From Streptomyces endophytica (lineage in GTDB: Bacteria > Actinomycetota > Actinomycetes > Streptomycetales > Streptomycetaceae): a DNA stretch of 64,000 nt. Shown here piece after piece: positions 1 through 8,618 of this stretch. The notes under the pieces were generated by a model. It saw nothing but the letters and a program-made list of their open reading frames with translations, searched no databases and was not told where the DNA came from. How positions within the stretch are numbered: the stretch's first letter is position 1; each line of letters opens with the position of its first letter. Both the position numbers and the translations under genes were made by a program. The DNA is taken from NCBI RefSeq assembly GCF_026153355.1, contig NZ_CP110636.1, forward strand, positions 558,001 to 622,000, given 5' to 3'.

Positions 1-1
1 C

Positions 2-904
2 ACCCGCGGGCTGTGGTTCAACAAGAAGATCTTCCACCGGGCCGGGTTGCCGGCGAACTGGCGGCCGAGGAGCTGGGACGAGGTGCTGGCCGCGGCCCGG
101 ACCATCAAGAAGAAGGTCCCCGGGGTGATCCCGCTGAACGTCTTCACCGGCAAGGGCGCCGGCGAGGCGGCCGTGATGCAGGGCTTCGAGATGCTGCTGT
201 ACGGCACGGGGCGGGACCCGCTGTACGACCCGGCGGCCAAGAAGTGGGTCACCGGCAGCAAGGGCTTCCGGGACAGCCTGGCCTTCATCGACACCGTCTA
301 CAAGGAGGGGCTCGGCCCCGAGGTCTCCGACGCGCTCAGCCCCAACATCCAGACCAATGTGGCCGCCGAACTGCTCCCCGAGGAGAAGCTGGCGATCGAC
401 CTGGACGGCTCGTGGCTGGGCCAGCAGTGGCAGAAGACCGGCGGCGGCAACCCCTGGCCGCAGTGGTCGACGACGCTGGGCCAGACGCCGTTCCCCACCC
501 AGCACGGTGGCCCGCCCGGCACGGTGAGCCTGGCCGGCGGCTGGACCTGGTCGGTGCCGCGGCGGGCCCAACAGCCCGACCTGGCCTGGAAGTTGATCCA
601 GACCTTCCAGTCGAAGGCGAACGCGCTGGAGTGGTGCGTACGGGGCGCGCAGATCTCGGTGCGCAAGGACGTCGCGACCGATCCGCGCTATCTGAAGTCC
701 GTCCCCGGCATCGGCTTCTTCACCTCGCTGGTGAAGGTCAGCCGCTTCCGTCCGGCGCTGCCCGAGTACCCGAAGGTCGCGGCGGCGATCGGGGAGGCGA
801 TGGAGGCGGTCACCGCCGATGACTCCTCGCCTGCCGAGGCGGCCAAGGACTACGACGAGGGCCTCGGGTCGATCGTGGACGGCCGGACCGTCGCCCGGCC
901 GTGA
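2..904 (+). CDS. ABC transporter extracellular solute-binding protein (5' partial)
   Basis: C-terminal 300 residues of a sugar-type (CUT1 family) solute-binding lipoprotein; the signal peptide and lipobox lie before the window. The reading frame is open from base 2 (TRGLWFNKKIF...), and the stop TGA at 902-904 overlaps the GTG of the first permease. Family features seen are the RSWDEVLAAARTIKK segment, the YKEGLGPEVSD helix, a DLDGSWLGQQW stretch of the kind that lines ligand pockets, and a C-terminal region ending near a run of helices. The protein would capture a carbohydrate outside the membrane and deliver it to the two permeases that follow. The substrate cannot be told from sequence. 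No ATPase gene accompanies the set; in Streptomyces such importers commonly share the MsiK ATPase encoded elsewhere (established knowledge). Confidence 0.9.
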   Translation, partial: TRGLWFNKKIFHRAGLPANWRPRSWDEVLAAARTIKKKVPGVIPLNVFTGKGAGEAAVMQGFEMLLYGTGRDPLYDPAAKKWVTGSKGFRDSLAFIDTVYKEGLGPEVSDALSPNIQTNVAAELLPEEKLAIDLDGSWLGQQWQKTGGGNPWPQWSTTLGQTPFPTQHGGPPGTVSLAGGWTWSVPRRAQQPDLAWKLIQTFQSKANALEWCVRGAQISVRKDVATDPRYLKSVPGIGFFTSLVKVSRFRPALPEYPKVAAAIGEAMEAVTADDSSPAEAAKDYDEGLGSIVDGRTVARP

Positions 905-1821
905 CCGGCACCGTCGCCGGCGCCCGGACCGCCGCGCCCGCCCGCACGCCGCGGGCCGTCCCGGTCCGCACCCGGCTGCTGCGCTGGTCGCCGCTGCTCC
1001 CGGCCACCGTCCTGCTGATGCTCTTCCTGGCCGGCCCGATCGCCTACTGCGTCTACCTGGCCTTCACCGACACCCAGCTGACCGGTCAGGAGTCGGCGTC
1101 CTTCGTGGGCCTGGCCAACTTCCGGCAGGCGTTCGGCGATCCGGGCTTCCGCAACGCGGTGGTGCTGACGCTGGTGTTCACGGTGCTCTCCTCGATCCTC
1201 GGGCAGAACACCCTCGGCCTGGCGCTGGCCGGTCTGATGCGGCGCGCCTCGCGTCCCGTGCGGGTGCTGACCGGTGCCGTGGTGATCACCGCCTGGGTGC
1301 TCCCGGAGATCGTCGCCGGCTTCCTGCTGTACACGTTCTTCGAGCGGCGCGGCACCCTGAACGCGGTGCTGTCCTGGCTCCATCTGCCCACCCAGAACTG
1401 GCTGTTCACGCTGCCGATCCTGGCGGTGTCGTTCGCCAACGTCTGGCGCGGTACGGCGTTCTCGATGCTGATCTACTCCGCGGCGCTGTCCGGGATCCCG
1501 CCGGAGGTCACCGAGTCCGCCGAGGTGGACGGCGCGGGCGGGCTGCGCCGGCTGTGGCACATCACGCTGCCGATGATCCGCCGTTCCATCGGCACGAACC
1601 TGATGCTCAACACCCTGCAGACGCTCTCCGTCTTCGGGCTGATCTGGGCGATGACCCGGGGCGGCCCGGGCAACCGCAGCCAGACGCTGCCGGTGTTCAT
1701 GTACGACCAGGCGTTCCTGAAGTCGCTGATCGGCTACGGCACCGCGGTGGCACTGCTGTTGCTGCTGGTGGGCGCGGTGTTCGCGGCCGGCTGGCTGCGC
1801 CTGATGCGCGAGGAGGTCTGA
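901..1821 (+). CDS. Sugar ABC transporter permease (MalF type)
   Basis: 306-residue integral membrane permease of a CUT1 carbohydrate importer. It has an N-terminal basic and alanine-rich tail, a first membrane helix around residues 35-57, and a C-terminal half with the permease EAA loop (EVDGAGGLRRLWHITLP, about residues 208-224) that contacts the ATPase. The GTG start overlaps the preceding stop (GTGA), with no separate ribosome site, so translation is probably coupled to the binding-protein gene. The second permease starts 4 bases after its stop, completing a binding protein-permease-permease operon. Length and topology fit the family. The transported sugar is unknown. Confidence 0.93.
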   Translation: MTGTVAGARTAAPARTPRAVPVRTRLLRWSPLLPATVLLMLFLAGPIAYCVYLAFTDTQLTGQESASFVGLANFRQAFGDPGFRNAVVLTLVFTVLSSILGQNTLGLALAGLMRRASRPVRVLTGAVVITAWVLPEIVAGFLLYTFFERRGTLNAVLSWLHLPTQNWLFTLPILAVSFANVWRGTAFSMLIYSAALSGIPPEVTESAEVDGAGGLRRLWHITLPMIRRSIGTNLMLNTLQTLSVFGLIWAMTRGGPGNRSQTLPVFMYDQAFLKSLIGYGTAVALLLLLVGAVFAAGWLRLMREEV

Positions 1822-1825
1822 CGCG

Positions 1826-2661
1826 GTGCCGCTGCCCCTCCCCCGGCGGGTCGTCCGCCGGCTGGCCGCCGATGCCGGACTGCTGCTCGTCGCGGTGGCG
1901 TTCGCCGTTCCGCTGCTGTGGCTGGTGCTGGCGTCGCTGGACGCGCACGCCACGCTGCGGGTGCGGCCGCCGGCGCCCCCGACGCTGGGGAACTTCTCGG
2001 CGGTGCTGACCGACGAGATCACCTTCACGCCGATGCTCAACAGCCTGCTGATCTGCGGCGGCGCCACCCTGCTCACGGTGGTCTGCGCGGCGCTGGCCGC
2101 CTATCCGCTGTCCCGCTTCCGCTCCCGCTTCGCCCGCCCGTACCTGCTGACCATCCTGTTCTCGACGTGTCTGCCGATCACCGCGGTGATGGTGCCGGTG
2201 TACGGGCTGTTCGTGCAGATCAACCTGATCGACACCCGCTACGGCACCGCACTGTTCCTGGCCGCCGCCCAACTCCCGTTCGCTGTCTGGCTGATGAAGA
2301 ACTTCATGGACGGGGTGCCGCGGGCCCTGGAGGAGGCGGCGTGGACCGACGGCGCGTCGTGGTGGCAGACCCTGCTGCGGGTGATCCTGCCGCTGATGGG
2401 GCCCGGACTCGCGGTGGTCGCCATCTACACCTTCATCATGATGTGGGGCAATTTCTTCGTGCCGTTCATGCTGCTGCTCTCCCCGGAGCAACTGCCCGCG
2501 TCGGTCAGCATTTTCAATTTCTTCGGCAATTACGGGGCCATCGCGTTCGGCGAACTCGCGGCATTCTCCCTCCTTTACTCGACACCGGTCGTGCTGCTGT
2601 ACGTCCTCATTTCCCGGCGACTCGGCGGGGGTTTCGCGCTGGGCGGCGCCGTGAAGGGTAG
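1826..2661 (+). CDS. Sugar ABC transporter permease (MalG type), frame broken at the last codons
   Basis: Second permease of the importer, about 278 residues, with the EAA loop AAWTDGASWWQTLLR about residues 171-185 and six predicted helices. GTG start preceded by GAGGAGG at about 1810-1816. As written, the frame does not stop at the expected place: after GGGFALGGAVKG it runs on to 3676 through the next gene. Adding one G to the GGG at 2656-2658 gives ...VKG followed by TAG at 2659-2661, a normal end. The extent given assumes this repair. Homologous permeases end close to this point (family knowledge). The alternative, a natural 338-residue extension overlapping the XRE gene, is unlikely because the extension has no recognisable structure. 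Confidence 0.85.
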
Positions 2662-2816
2662 TGAAGGAGAGGTGGGCCGGTCGACGCTGGTGAGCGACCC
2701 ATCGACCGGAAATCTTCACGCCCCGACAGCGAAAAACCGACCGGCTAGGAGGTTCCTACGACTTTCATCCTTGGGTTTCCACACGATAGGTGCGAAGCCA
2801 CATCGTCACTTACCGT

Positions 2817-3524
2817 ATGCCGGTGAACACGCACGCCGGGGAGCCGCGCAGGCCCCCTTTCGACGCCACCGCCGCCCGCCGGCTCCGCGAGGCCCTCGGC
2901 ATGACCCCCGCCCATGTCGCCTACGGAATTCGCGCCGCTTATGGAATTCCGGTCTCCCCGGCCACGGTGGCGTCCTGGGAATTGGGCGAAAGCGCTCCTA
3001 CGGAATCCGAACTGACCGCGCTCGCCGGTGCCCTGTGGTGCGCGCCCGGCGAACTGCTCGGCGCCCCCGGCACCCTGCGCGAGTACCGCCTCGCGGCCGG
3101 TCTGGCACCGGACGCGCTCGCCCTGCGGATCGGCATGGACCAGGCCGGGTACGAGCGTCTGGAGGCGGGCGGGAAGTGGGGCGGCAGCGAGCGGCAGGCC
3201 GCCGCGCTGGCCGAGACGCTGGACCTGCCGCTGCCCGCGCTGCTCCGCTTCACCGGCCAGGACGCCAAGCTCTCCGAGCTGCTGACCAGCGCGGCCACCA
3301 CCCGCTGGCAGGCGTACGTCCGGCCGGTCGGCAAGCTCGTCCCGGTGTCCAAGCAGCGGATCCAGGAGGTCCTGCAGGCGCTGCACGCCGACTACCAGGC
3401 GTCGATGGCGGCTACGCTCAATTGGGGCGGCGGCGACGGGACCGGGGAGTCGGGCGAGGCGGGTCGCGCCTTCCTCGACGGCATCCTCGCCGAGTTCTGG
3501 GCACGCATCGGCGATCTGCCCTGA
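2817..3524 (+). CDS. Cro/C1 (XRE)-type DNA-binding protein with two HTH-like repeats
   Basis: 235-residue protein. Residues about 14-60 form a Cro/C1-type helix-turn-helix (RRLREALGMTP...VASWELGESAPTE), and residues about 86-135 look like a second, degenerate copy (EYRLAAGLAPDALALRIGM...LEAGGKWGG). The C-terminal 80 residues are of unknown function. ATG at 2817 (MPVNTHAGEP) is preferred; an in-frame GTG at 2790 would add 9 residues, and neither start has a clear ribosome site. The gene stands alone after the sugar importer and before the FtsX-type ABC pair, so its target is unclear. It may sense or control either neighbour, which is inference only. Confidence 0.8.
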   Translation: MPVNTHAGEPRRPPFDATAARRLREALGMTPAHVAYGIRAAYGIPVSPATVASWELGESAPTESELTALAGALWCAPGELLGAPGTLREYRLAAGLAPDALALRIGMDQAGYERLEAGGKWGGSERQAAALAETLDLPLPALLRFTGQDAKLSELLTSAATTRWQAYVRPVGKLVPVSKQRIQEVLQALHADYQASMAATLNWGGGDGTGESGEAGRAFLDGILAEFWARIGDLP

Positions 3525-3730
3525 CCGCGCGCCCCGCCCGGCAGCGCGCGCACGACCCTGAGGGATCCCGTCGGTCCCAGGTCGTACGGCCGTCCCCCCA
3601 GAGATGGACTCCGGGGGCCGGTGTCACCCTTCCGATCGGTCCGGCTTTCCGTCCCTGGGGCCGACGACCAGGCTGACCTGCGCCTTCGAGAATGGGGAGG
3701 TCGAATTTCCCGTCCCCTTCCAGGAGTCCC

Positions 3731-4531
3731 GTGTCCCACCCGGCCGCCTTCCCGGGCCTTCCCGGCTCGTCCGCACCCACCCGCGCCGCCGGCGCCGTCG
3801 CCGCCCGCGCCACCGACCTGAGCAAGGTCTACGGCCAGGGGGAAACCCGGGTGGTGGCGCTGGACTCCGTCTCCGTGGACTTCGGCAAGGCCCGGTTCAC
3901 CGCGATCATGGGCCCGTCCGGCTCCGGCAAGTCCACGCTGATGCACTGCATGGCGGGCCTGGACAAGATCTCCGGCGGTTCGGCCCGGATCGGGGACGTG
4001 GAGCTGGGGTCGCTCAACGACAAGCAGCTGACCCGGCTGCGCCGCGACAAGATCGGCTTCATCTTCCAGGCGTTCAACCTGCTGCCCACGCTCACCGCGC
4101 TGGAGAACATCACCCTCCCCATGGACATCGCGGGCCGCAAGCCCGACCGGGAGTGGATCAGCGCGGTCATCGAGACCGTCGGGCTGGGCGGACGGCTGGC
4201 GCACCGGCCGGCCCAGCTCTCCGGCGGCCAGCAGCAGCGGGTCGCGGTGGCCCGGGCGCTGGCCGCCCGGCCGGAGATCATCTTCGCCGACGAGCCGACC
4301 GGCAACCTCGACTCCCGCTCCGGCGCCGAAGTCCTGGGCTTCCTGCGCGAGTCGGTGCGGGCGATGGAGCAGACGGTGGTGATGGTCACCCACGACCCGG
4401 TCGCGGCCGGCTACGCGGACCGGGTGGTCTTCCTGGCCGACGGCCGGATCGTCGAGGAGCTGCACGAGCCGACCGCGGACGCGGTGCTCGACCGGATGCG
4501 GCTGTTCGACGCCAAGGGCCGGACCAGCTAG
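3731..4531 (+). CDS. ABC transporter ATP-binding protein (MacB/LolD type)
   Basis: 266-residue ATPase. Walker A is GPSGSGKST, the Q-loop lies in FQAFNLLPTLTALENI, the signature is LSGGQQQRVAVARAL, Walker B is IIFADEPTGNLDS, and the H-loop is VMVTHDP. The EPTGNLD form and the following FtsX-type permease place it in the MacB/LolD/FtsE group, which powers mechanotransmission or lipid/drug export rather than classical import. GTG at 3731 is chosen because CAGGAG lies just upstream at 3721-3726; an in-frame ATG at 3692 would add 13 residues. The permease follows after about 80 bases, forming a two-gene operon. Substrate unknown. Confidence 0.93.
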   Translation: MSHPAAFPGLPGSSAPTRAAGAVAARATDLSKVYGQGETRVVALDSVSVDFGKARFTAIMGPSGSGKSTLMHCMAGLDKISGGSARIGDVELGSLNDKQLTRLRRDKIGFIFQAFNLLPTLTALENITLPMDIAGRKPDREWISAVIETVGLGGRLAHRPAQLSGGQQQRVAVARALAARPEIIFADEPTGNLDSRSGAEVLGFLRESVRAMEQTVVMVTHDPVAAGYADRVVFLADGRIVEELHEPTADAVLDRMRLFDAKGRTS

Positions 4532-4611
4532 CCGAGGGCCGGACCAGCCGACGCGGGCCCGCCCGCACCTCATGTATCCCGAGCCCCGGACCCAGGACTG
4601 ACACCACCACC

Positions 4612-7206
4612 ATGCTGCGTACCGCACTGCGCAATGTCCTTGCGCACAAAGCCCGTTTGCTGATGACCGCCCTCGCGGTGCTGCTCGGCGTCGCCTTCGT
4701 CGCCGGCACCCTGATCTTCAGCGACACCGTCGGCGAGGCCGTCAAGAACGCCTCCACCAAGAACCTCAAGGACGTGGCCGTCTCCGTCCAGGCCATCAAC
4801 GACGACCCCCATGGGCCCGTAGCCGTCCAAGCCGGCAAGGACGGCAAGCGGGCCACCGCCCTCGACGACCGGCTGGCGGACCGGATCCGCGCGCTGCCGG
4901 GCGTGGCCGCGGTACGGCCGGACGTCACCGGCCAGGCCACCCTGGCCGGCCGCGACGACCAGCCGGTCGGCAACGGCTGGCAGAACCTCGCGGTCAACTA
5001 CCGCCCGGGCAAGGACGGCACGGACCCCCGCTACCCGCTCGTGCGGGGCCGCGGCCCGGCGAACGGCGGCGAGATCGCGCTGGCCGAGTCCACCGCCGAG
5101 GCGGCCGGGGTCACGCTCGGCGACACCGTACGGTTCGCCACCGACGGGCCGCTGCTGAAGAAGAAGCTGGTCGGCATCGTGCACAGCGACGACCCGCAGG
5201 TGACCGCGGGCGGCAGCCTGGCGCTCTTCGACACCGCCACCGCACAGCGGCTCTACCTGCACCCCGGACAGTTCGACGAACTGATCGTGTCGGCCACGCC
5301 CGGCACCGACCAGCAGGCCCTGACCGCCAAGGTCCGTGAGCTGCTGCCGAAGGACCGCGCCGAGGCGACCAGCGGCAGCACCCTCGCGGCCCAGCAGGCC
5401 CAGATGATCGCCCTGCAGAACAAGGCACTGAGCACGACCCTGCTGACCTTCGCCGGAATCGCCCTGTTCGTCGGGGTGTTCATCATCGCCAACACCTTCA
5501 CCATGCTGATCTCGCAGCGCAGCCGGGAGATCGCGCTGCTGCGCGCGGTGGGTGCCTCGCGCCGCCAGGTGGTGCGCTCGGTGCTCGCCGAGGCGGCGCT
5601 GCTGGGCCTGGTCTCCTCGGTCGTCGGCTTCGCGCTGGGGCTGGGGATCGCGGTGGGCATGCGGACGGTGCTGAACGCCAACGGCGCGGGCTTCCCGGAC
5701 GGTCCGGTGGTCATCGCCCCCACCACGGTGCTGGCCTCGCTGGCCGTGGGCGTCGTGGTGACCGTGCTCGCCGCCTGGCTGCCGTCCCGCAAGGCGGCCC
5801 GGATCGCGCCGGTGGAGGCGCTGACCACCGTCGAGGCGCCGCCCGCGCCCCGCAGCCTGGTCGTCCGCAACACCCTCGGTCTGCTGCTCACCGGCCTGGG
5901 CGTGGCGGTGATGCTGTACGTCTCCACCCTGAACAGCGGGGACGACGTGCCGATCGCCATGGCCGGTTCGGCGCTGACCCTGACCGGCGTGATCGTGCTG
6001 GCGCCGCTGCTGTCCCGGCCGCTGGTCTCGCTGGCCGGGCTGGTCACCACCCGGCTGTTCGGGGTCGCCGGAAAGCTGGCCAAGGAGAACGCGCTGCGCA
6101 ATCCGCGCCGCACCGCGGCGACCGGGTCCGCGCTGATGATCGGGCTCACCCTGATCACCGGCATGACCGTGGTGGGCCACTCGGCACAGCTCGGCATGGA
6201 CAAGATGGCGGCCGACGGGCTGACCGCGGACTACCGGATCAACACCTCGACGTTCGTCGGTCTGGACCCCGAGCTGTCGAAGAAGGTGGCGAAGGTCCCG
6301 GGCGTCGAGGCGGCAGCGCCGCTGCGCGGCACGGGCTTCAGCACCGGCGGCAGCGGCGAGGGCAGCTTCGGCTACCTCCGCGGCACCGACCTCACCCAGA
6401 TCGACAAGGTCACCCGGATCACGTTCACCGAGGGCTCGCTGGACGCCGTCCGGGCCGGCGGGATCGCGATCTCGAAGACGGGCGCCAAGCTGCACGGCTG
6501 GCACGCCGGCGACACGGTGAGCGCCCGGTTCGGCGAAGGCCCCGAAGACGCCAAGAAGCGGCCGACCCGGCTGAAGGTCGCCGCCGTCTATCAGGACAAC
6601 GAGATCCTCGGGGAGTCCTTCGCCGATGTCTCGCTGGTCGACCCGCACCTGTCCCTCGTGAAGAACGACGACCTGCTGGTGAAGGCGGCGGACGGGGCGT
6701 CCCCCGCGCTGACCAAGGAGATCCGGCACGCGCTCGGCGACAGTCCGCTGCTGAAGGTCCAGACCCGCGACGACCTGCGCAAGGAGGACGCCGGCAAGAT
6801 CGACACCGTCGTCAACATGGTGTACGGACTGCTGGGCATGGCCGTGATCATCGCGGTGGTCGGTGTGGTCAACACCCTGGCGATGTCGGTGTTCGAGCGG
6901 ACCCGGGAGATCGGACTGCTGCGGGCGATCGGCCTGGCGCGGACCGGCATCAAGCAGATGGTGCGGCTGGAGTCGGTGGTCATCTCGCTGTTCGGCGCGG
7001 TGCTCGGCATCGGGGTCGGGATCTTCCTGGCCTGGGCCGGCGGCAGCCTGGTCGGCTCGTCGTTCCCGACGTACGAGATGGTGCTGCCCTGGGGCAGGCT
7101 GGCGCTGTTCCTGCTGATCGCGCTGGTGGTCGGCGTCCTGGCGGCGCTGTGGCCGGCCCGCCGGGCGGCCCGGCTGAACACGCTGGAGGCGATCGGCGCC
7201 GAGTGA
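4612..7206 (+). CDS. FtsX-type ABC transporter permease (duplicated, 864 aa)
   Basis: 864-residue permease built of two MacB/FtsX units. Each has an extracellular domain and a membrane block. The first N-terminal helix is about residues 14-36 (LLMTALAVLLGVAFVAGTLIF), and each FtsX block carries the conserved REIALLRAVGAS or REIGLLRAIGLA loop (about residues 305 and 765) that couples to the ATPase. The extracellular parts (for example residues about 40-275) are rich in Lys and Asp. It partners the ATPase directly upstream. Members act in lipid, peptide or antibiotic handling at the membrane. Nothing in the sequence fixes the substrate. A strong terminator hairpin follows. Confidence 0.92.
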   Translation: MLRTALRNVLAHKARLLMTALAVLLGVAFVAGTLIFSDTVGEAVKNASTKNLKDVAVSVQAINDDPHGPVAVQAGKDGKRATALDDRLADRIRALPGVAAVRPDVTGQATLAGRDDQPVGNGWQNLAVNYRPGKDGTDPRYPLVRGRGPANGGEIALAESTAEAAGVTLGDTVRFATDGPLLKKKLVGIVHSDDPQVTAGGSLALFDTATAQRLYLHPGQFDELIVSATPGTDQQALTAKVRELLPKDRAEATSGSTLAAQQAQMIALQNKALSTTLLTFAGIALFVGVFIIANTFTMLISQRSREIALLRAVGASRRQVVRSVLAEAALLGLVSSVVGFALGLGIAVGMRTVLNANGAGFPDGPVVIAPTTVLASLAVGVVVTVLAAWLPSRKAARIAPVEALTTVEAPPAPRSLVVRNTLGLLLTGLGVAVMLYVSTLNSGDDVPIAMAGSALTLTGVIVLAPLLSRPLVSLAGLVTTRLFGVAGKLAKENALRNPRRTAATGSALMIGLTLITGMTVVGHSAQLGMDKMAADGLTADYRINTSTFVGLDPELSKKVAKVPGVEAAAPLRGTGFSTGGSGEGSFGYLRGTDLTQIDKVTRITFTEGSLDAVRAGGIAISKTGAKLHGWHAGDTVSARFGEGPEDAKKRPTRLKVAAVYQDNEILGESFADVSLVDPHLSLVKNDDLLVKAADGASPALTKEIRHALGDSPLLKVQTRDDLRKEDAGKIDTVVNMVYGLLGMAVIIAVVGVVNTLAMSVFERTREIGLLRAIGLARTGIKQMVRLESVVISLFGAVLGIGVGIFLAWAGGSLVGSSFPTYEMVLPWGRLALFLLIALVVGVLAALWPARRAARLNTLEAIGAE

Positions 7207-7234
7207 GGCGGCGGCCGAACCCGGCGGCACACGC

Positions 7235-7280
7235 AACGGCGGCGCGCCTTCCCCTGCCGGGGGAGGCGCGCCGCCGTGTT
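7235..7280. terminator. Hairpin between the convergent FtsX permease and pfkA
   Basis: An approximately 17-bp GC-rich stem (arms starting at 7237 with CGGCGGCGCGCC and ending near 7276) with one bulge and a short TGCC loop. It lies between two convergent genes and could stop transcripts from both sides. There is no strong T tract, as is usual in Streptomyces. Confidence 0.65.
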
Positions 7281-7351
7281 GGTTGCGCCGCCGTGTTGGT
7301 TGCGCCGCCGTGTGCGGGTTCGCCGCCGTGGTGGTTTCGCCGCGGTGCGGG
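7270..7351. repeat. 17-bp tandem repeat array (about 4.5 copies)
   Basis: Unit GCCGCCGTGTTGGTTGC occurs exactly at 7270-7286 and 7287-7303, then as an 18-bp variant at 7304-7321, a variant at 7322-7338 and a partial copy to 7351. It begins inside the right arm of the terminator stem and reaches almost to the pfkA stop codon. Confidence 0.85.
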
Positions 7352-7361
7352 GGGGGCCGGC

Positions 7362-8387
7362 TCAGAAGACCGACTCGGCCTCGTCCATCCGCCACCCCGG
7401 CACGGTCTTGAGCTCGGTGATCGCGTCGGCCAGCGGCACCATCGTGATGTCCGTGCCGCGCAGTGCGGTCATCCTGCCGAAGTCACCGCGGTGCGCGGCC
7501 TCGACGGCGTGCCAGCCGAAGCGGGTGGCCAGCACCCGGTCGTACGCGGTCGGGGTGCCGCCGCGCTGGACGTGACCGAGGATGACCGGCCGGGCCTCCT
7601 TGCCGAGGCGGTGCTCCAGTTCGCGGGCGAGGGCGGTGCCGATGCCCTGGAAGCGCTCGTGGCCGAACTGGTCGATGGCGCCCTTGCCGTAGTCCATGGA
7701 ACCCGGCGCCGGGTGTGCGCCCTCGGCGACGCAGATGACCGCGAACTTCTTGCCGCGGGAGAACCGCTCCTCGACCATCGTGCACAGGTCGGCCGGGTCG
7801 AAGGGGCGCTCGGGCAGGCAGATGGCGTGGGCGCCGCCGGCCATCCCGGACTCCAGCGCGATCCAGCCGGCGTGCCGGCCCATCACCTCGACGACCATGA
7901 CCCGCTGGTGGGACTCCGCGGTGGTCTTGAGGCGGTCGATGGCCTCGGTCGCCACGCCGACGGCGGTGTCGAAGCCGAAGGTGCGGTCGGTGGAGGAGAT
8001 GTCGTTGTCGATGGTCTTGGGGACGCCGACAACGGGCAGCCCGGCGTCCGACAGCATCCGGGCCGCGGTGAGGGTGCCCTCGCCGCCGATCGGGATCAGG
8101 ACGTCGATGCCGTAGTCCTTGGAGTGGTCCTTGGCGTCCTCGCAGGCCTCTTGCAGTCGGGCGCGCTCCAGACGGGAGGAGCCGAGGATGGTGCCGCCGC
8201 GGGCGAGGATGCCGCTGACCGCCTCCAGGTCCAGCTTGCGGAAGCGGCCGTCGAGCAGGCCGGCGAAGCCGTCCTCGAAACCTATGACCTCGTCGCCGTG
8301 GCCGGTGAGGGCGCGGTGGACGACGGACCGGATCACAGCGTTCAGGCCGGGGCAGTCGCCGCCTGCGGTGAGGACTCCGATACGCAT
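7362..8387 (-). CDS. pfkA: 6-phosphofructokinase
   Basis: 341-residue glycolytic phosphofructokinase that makes fructose 1,6-bisphosphate from fructose 6-phosphate. N-terminal nucleotide site TAGGDCPGLNAVIR (residues about 7-20), phosphoryl-donor loop IGGEGT (about 100-105), catalytic segment PKTIDNDI with the Asp base, and substrate segment VMGRHAGWIALESGMAGGA. The glycine after the acidic residue in GGEGT favours ATP rather than pyrophosphate as donor, whereas the Lys in PKTIDND is the form seen in PPi enzymes; this mixed signature is known in actinobacterial PFKs. ATG start with AGGAG about 10 bases upstream. Divergent from pta across a 231-bp gap. Streptomyces carry several pfkA paralogues. 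Confidence 0.95.
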   Translation of the reverse strand: MRIGVLTAGGDCPGLNAVIRSVVHRALTGHGDEVIGFEDGFAGLLDGRFRKLDLEAVSGILARGGTILGSSRLERARLQEACEDAKDHSKDYGIDVLIPIGGEGTLTAARMLSDAGLPVVGVPKTIDNDISSTDRTFGFDTAVGVATEAIDRLKTTAESHQRVMVVEVMGRHAGWIALESGMAGGAHAICLPERPFDPADLCTMVEERFSRGKKFAVICVAEGAHPAPGSMDYGKGAIDQFGHERFQGIGTALARELEHRLGKEARPVILGHVQRGGTPTAYDRVLATRFGWHAVEAAHRGDFGRMTALRGTDITMVPLADAITELKTVPGWRMDEAESVF

Positions 8388-8618
8388 CGTGCTGTGTCTC
8401 CTGTGCTCGCTGTGGGTTCCTGAGCCGGTCCGATTGTTTCACGGGCCCGACGGGTCCCGGCCTCACACATCGACCCCACCCCTACTGTCCCCGCCCGGCC
8501 CTCTCAAGGGAAACTGGAAGAGCGACCTAGCCACACGCGCAGGTATTGTCAAGAGGGGCAAGCCCACCATAACGGCCAATTTTGACCTTGCGACCACGGA
8601 ATGGATTGGAGAGCACGC

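Noticed and set aside
2662..3676. Sugar permease extended to 616 residues
   Set aside because: The extra 338 residues are unstructured and overlap the XRE gene; a single G near 2656 gives the expected end.
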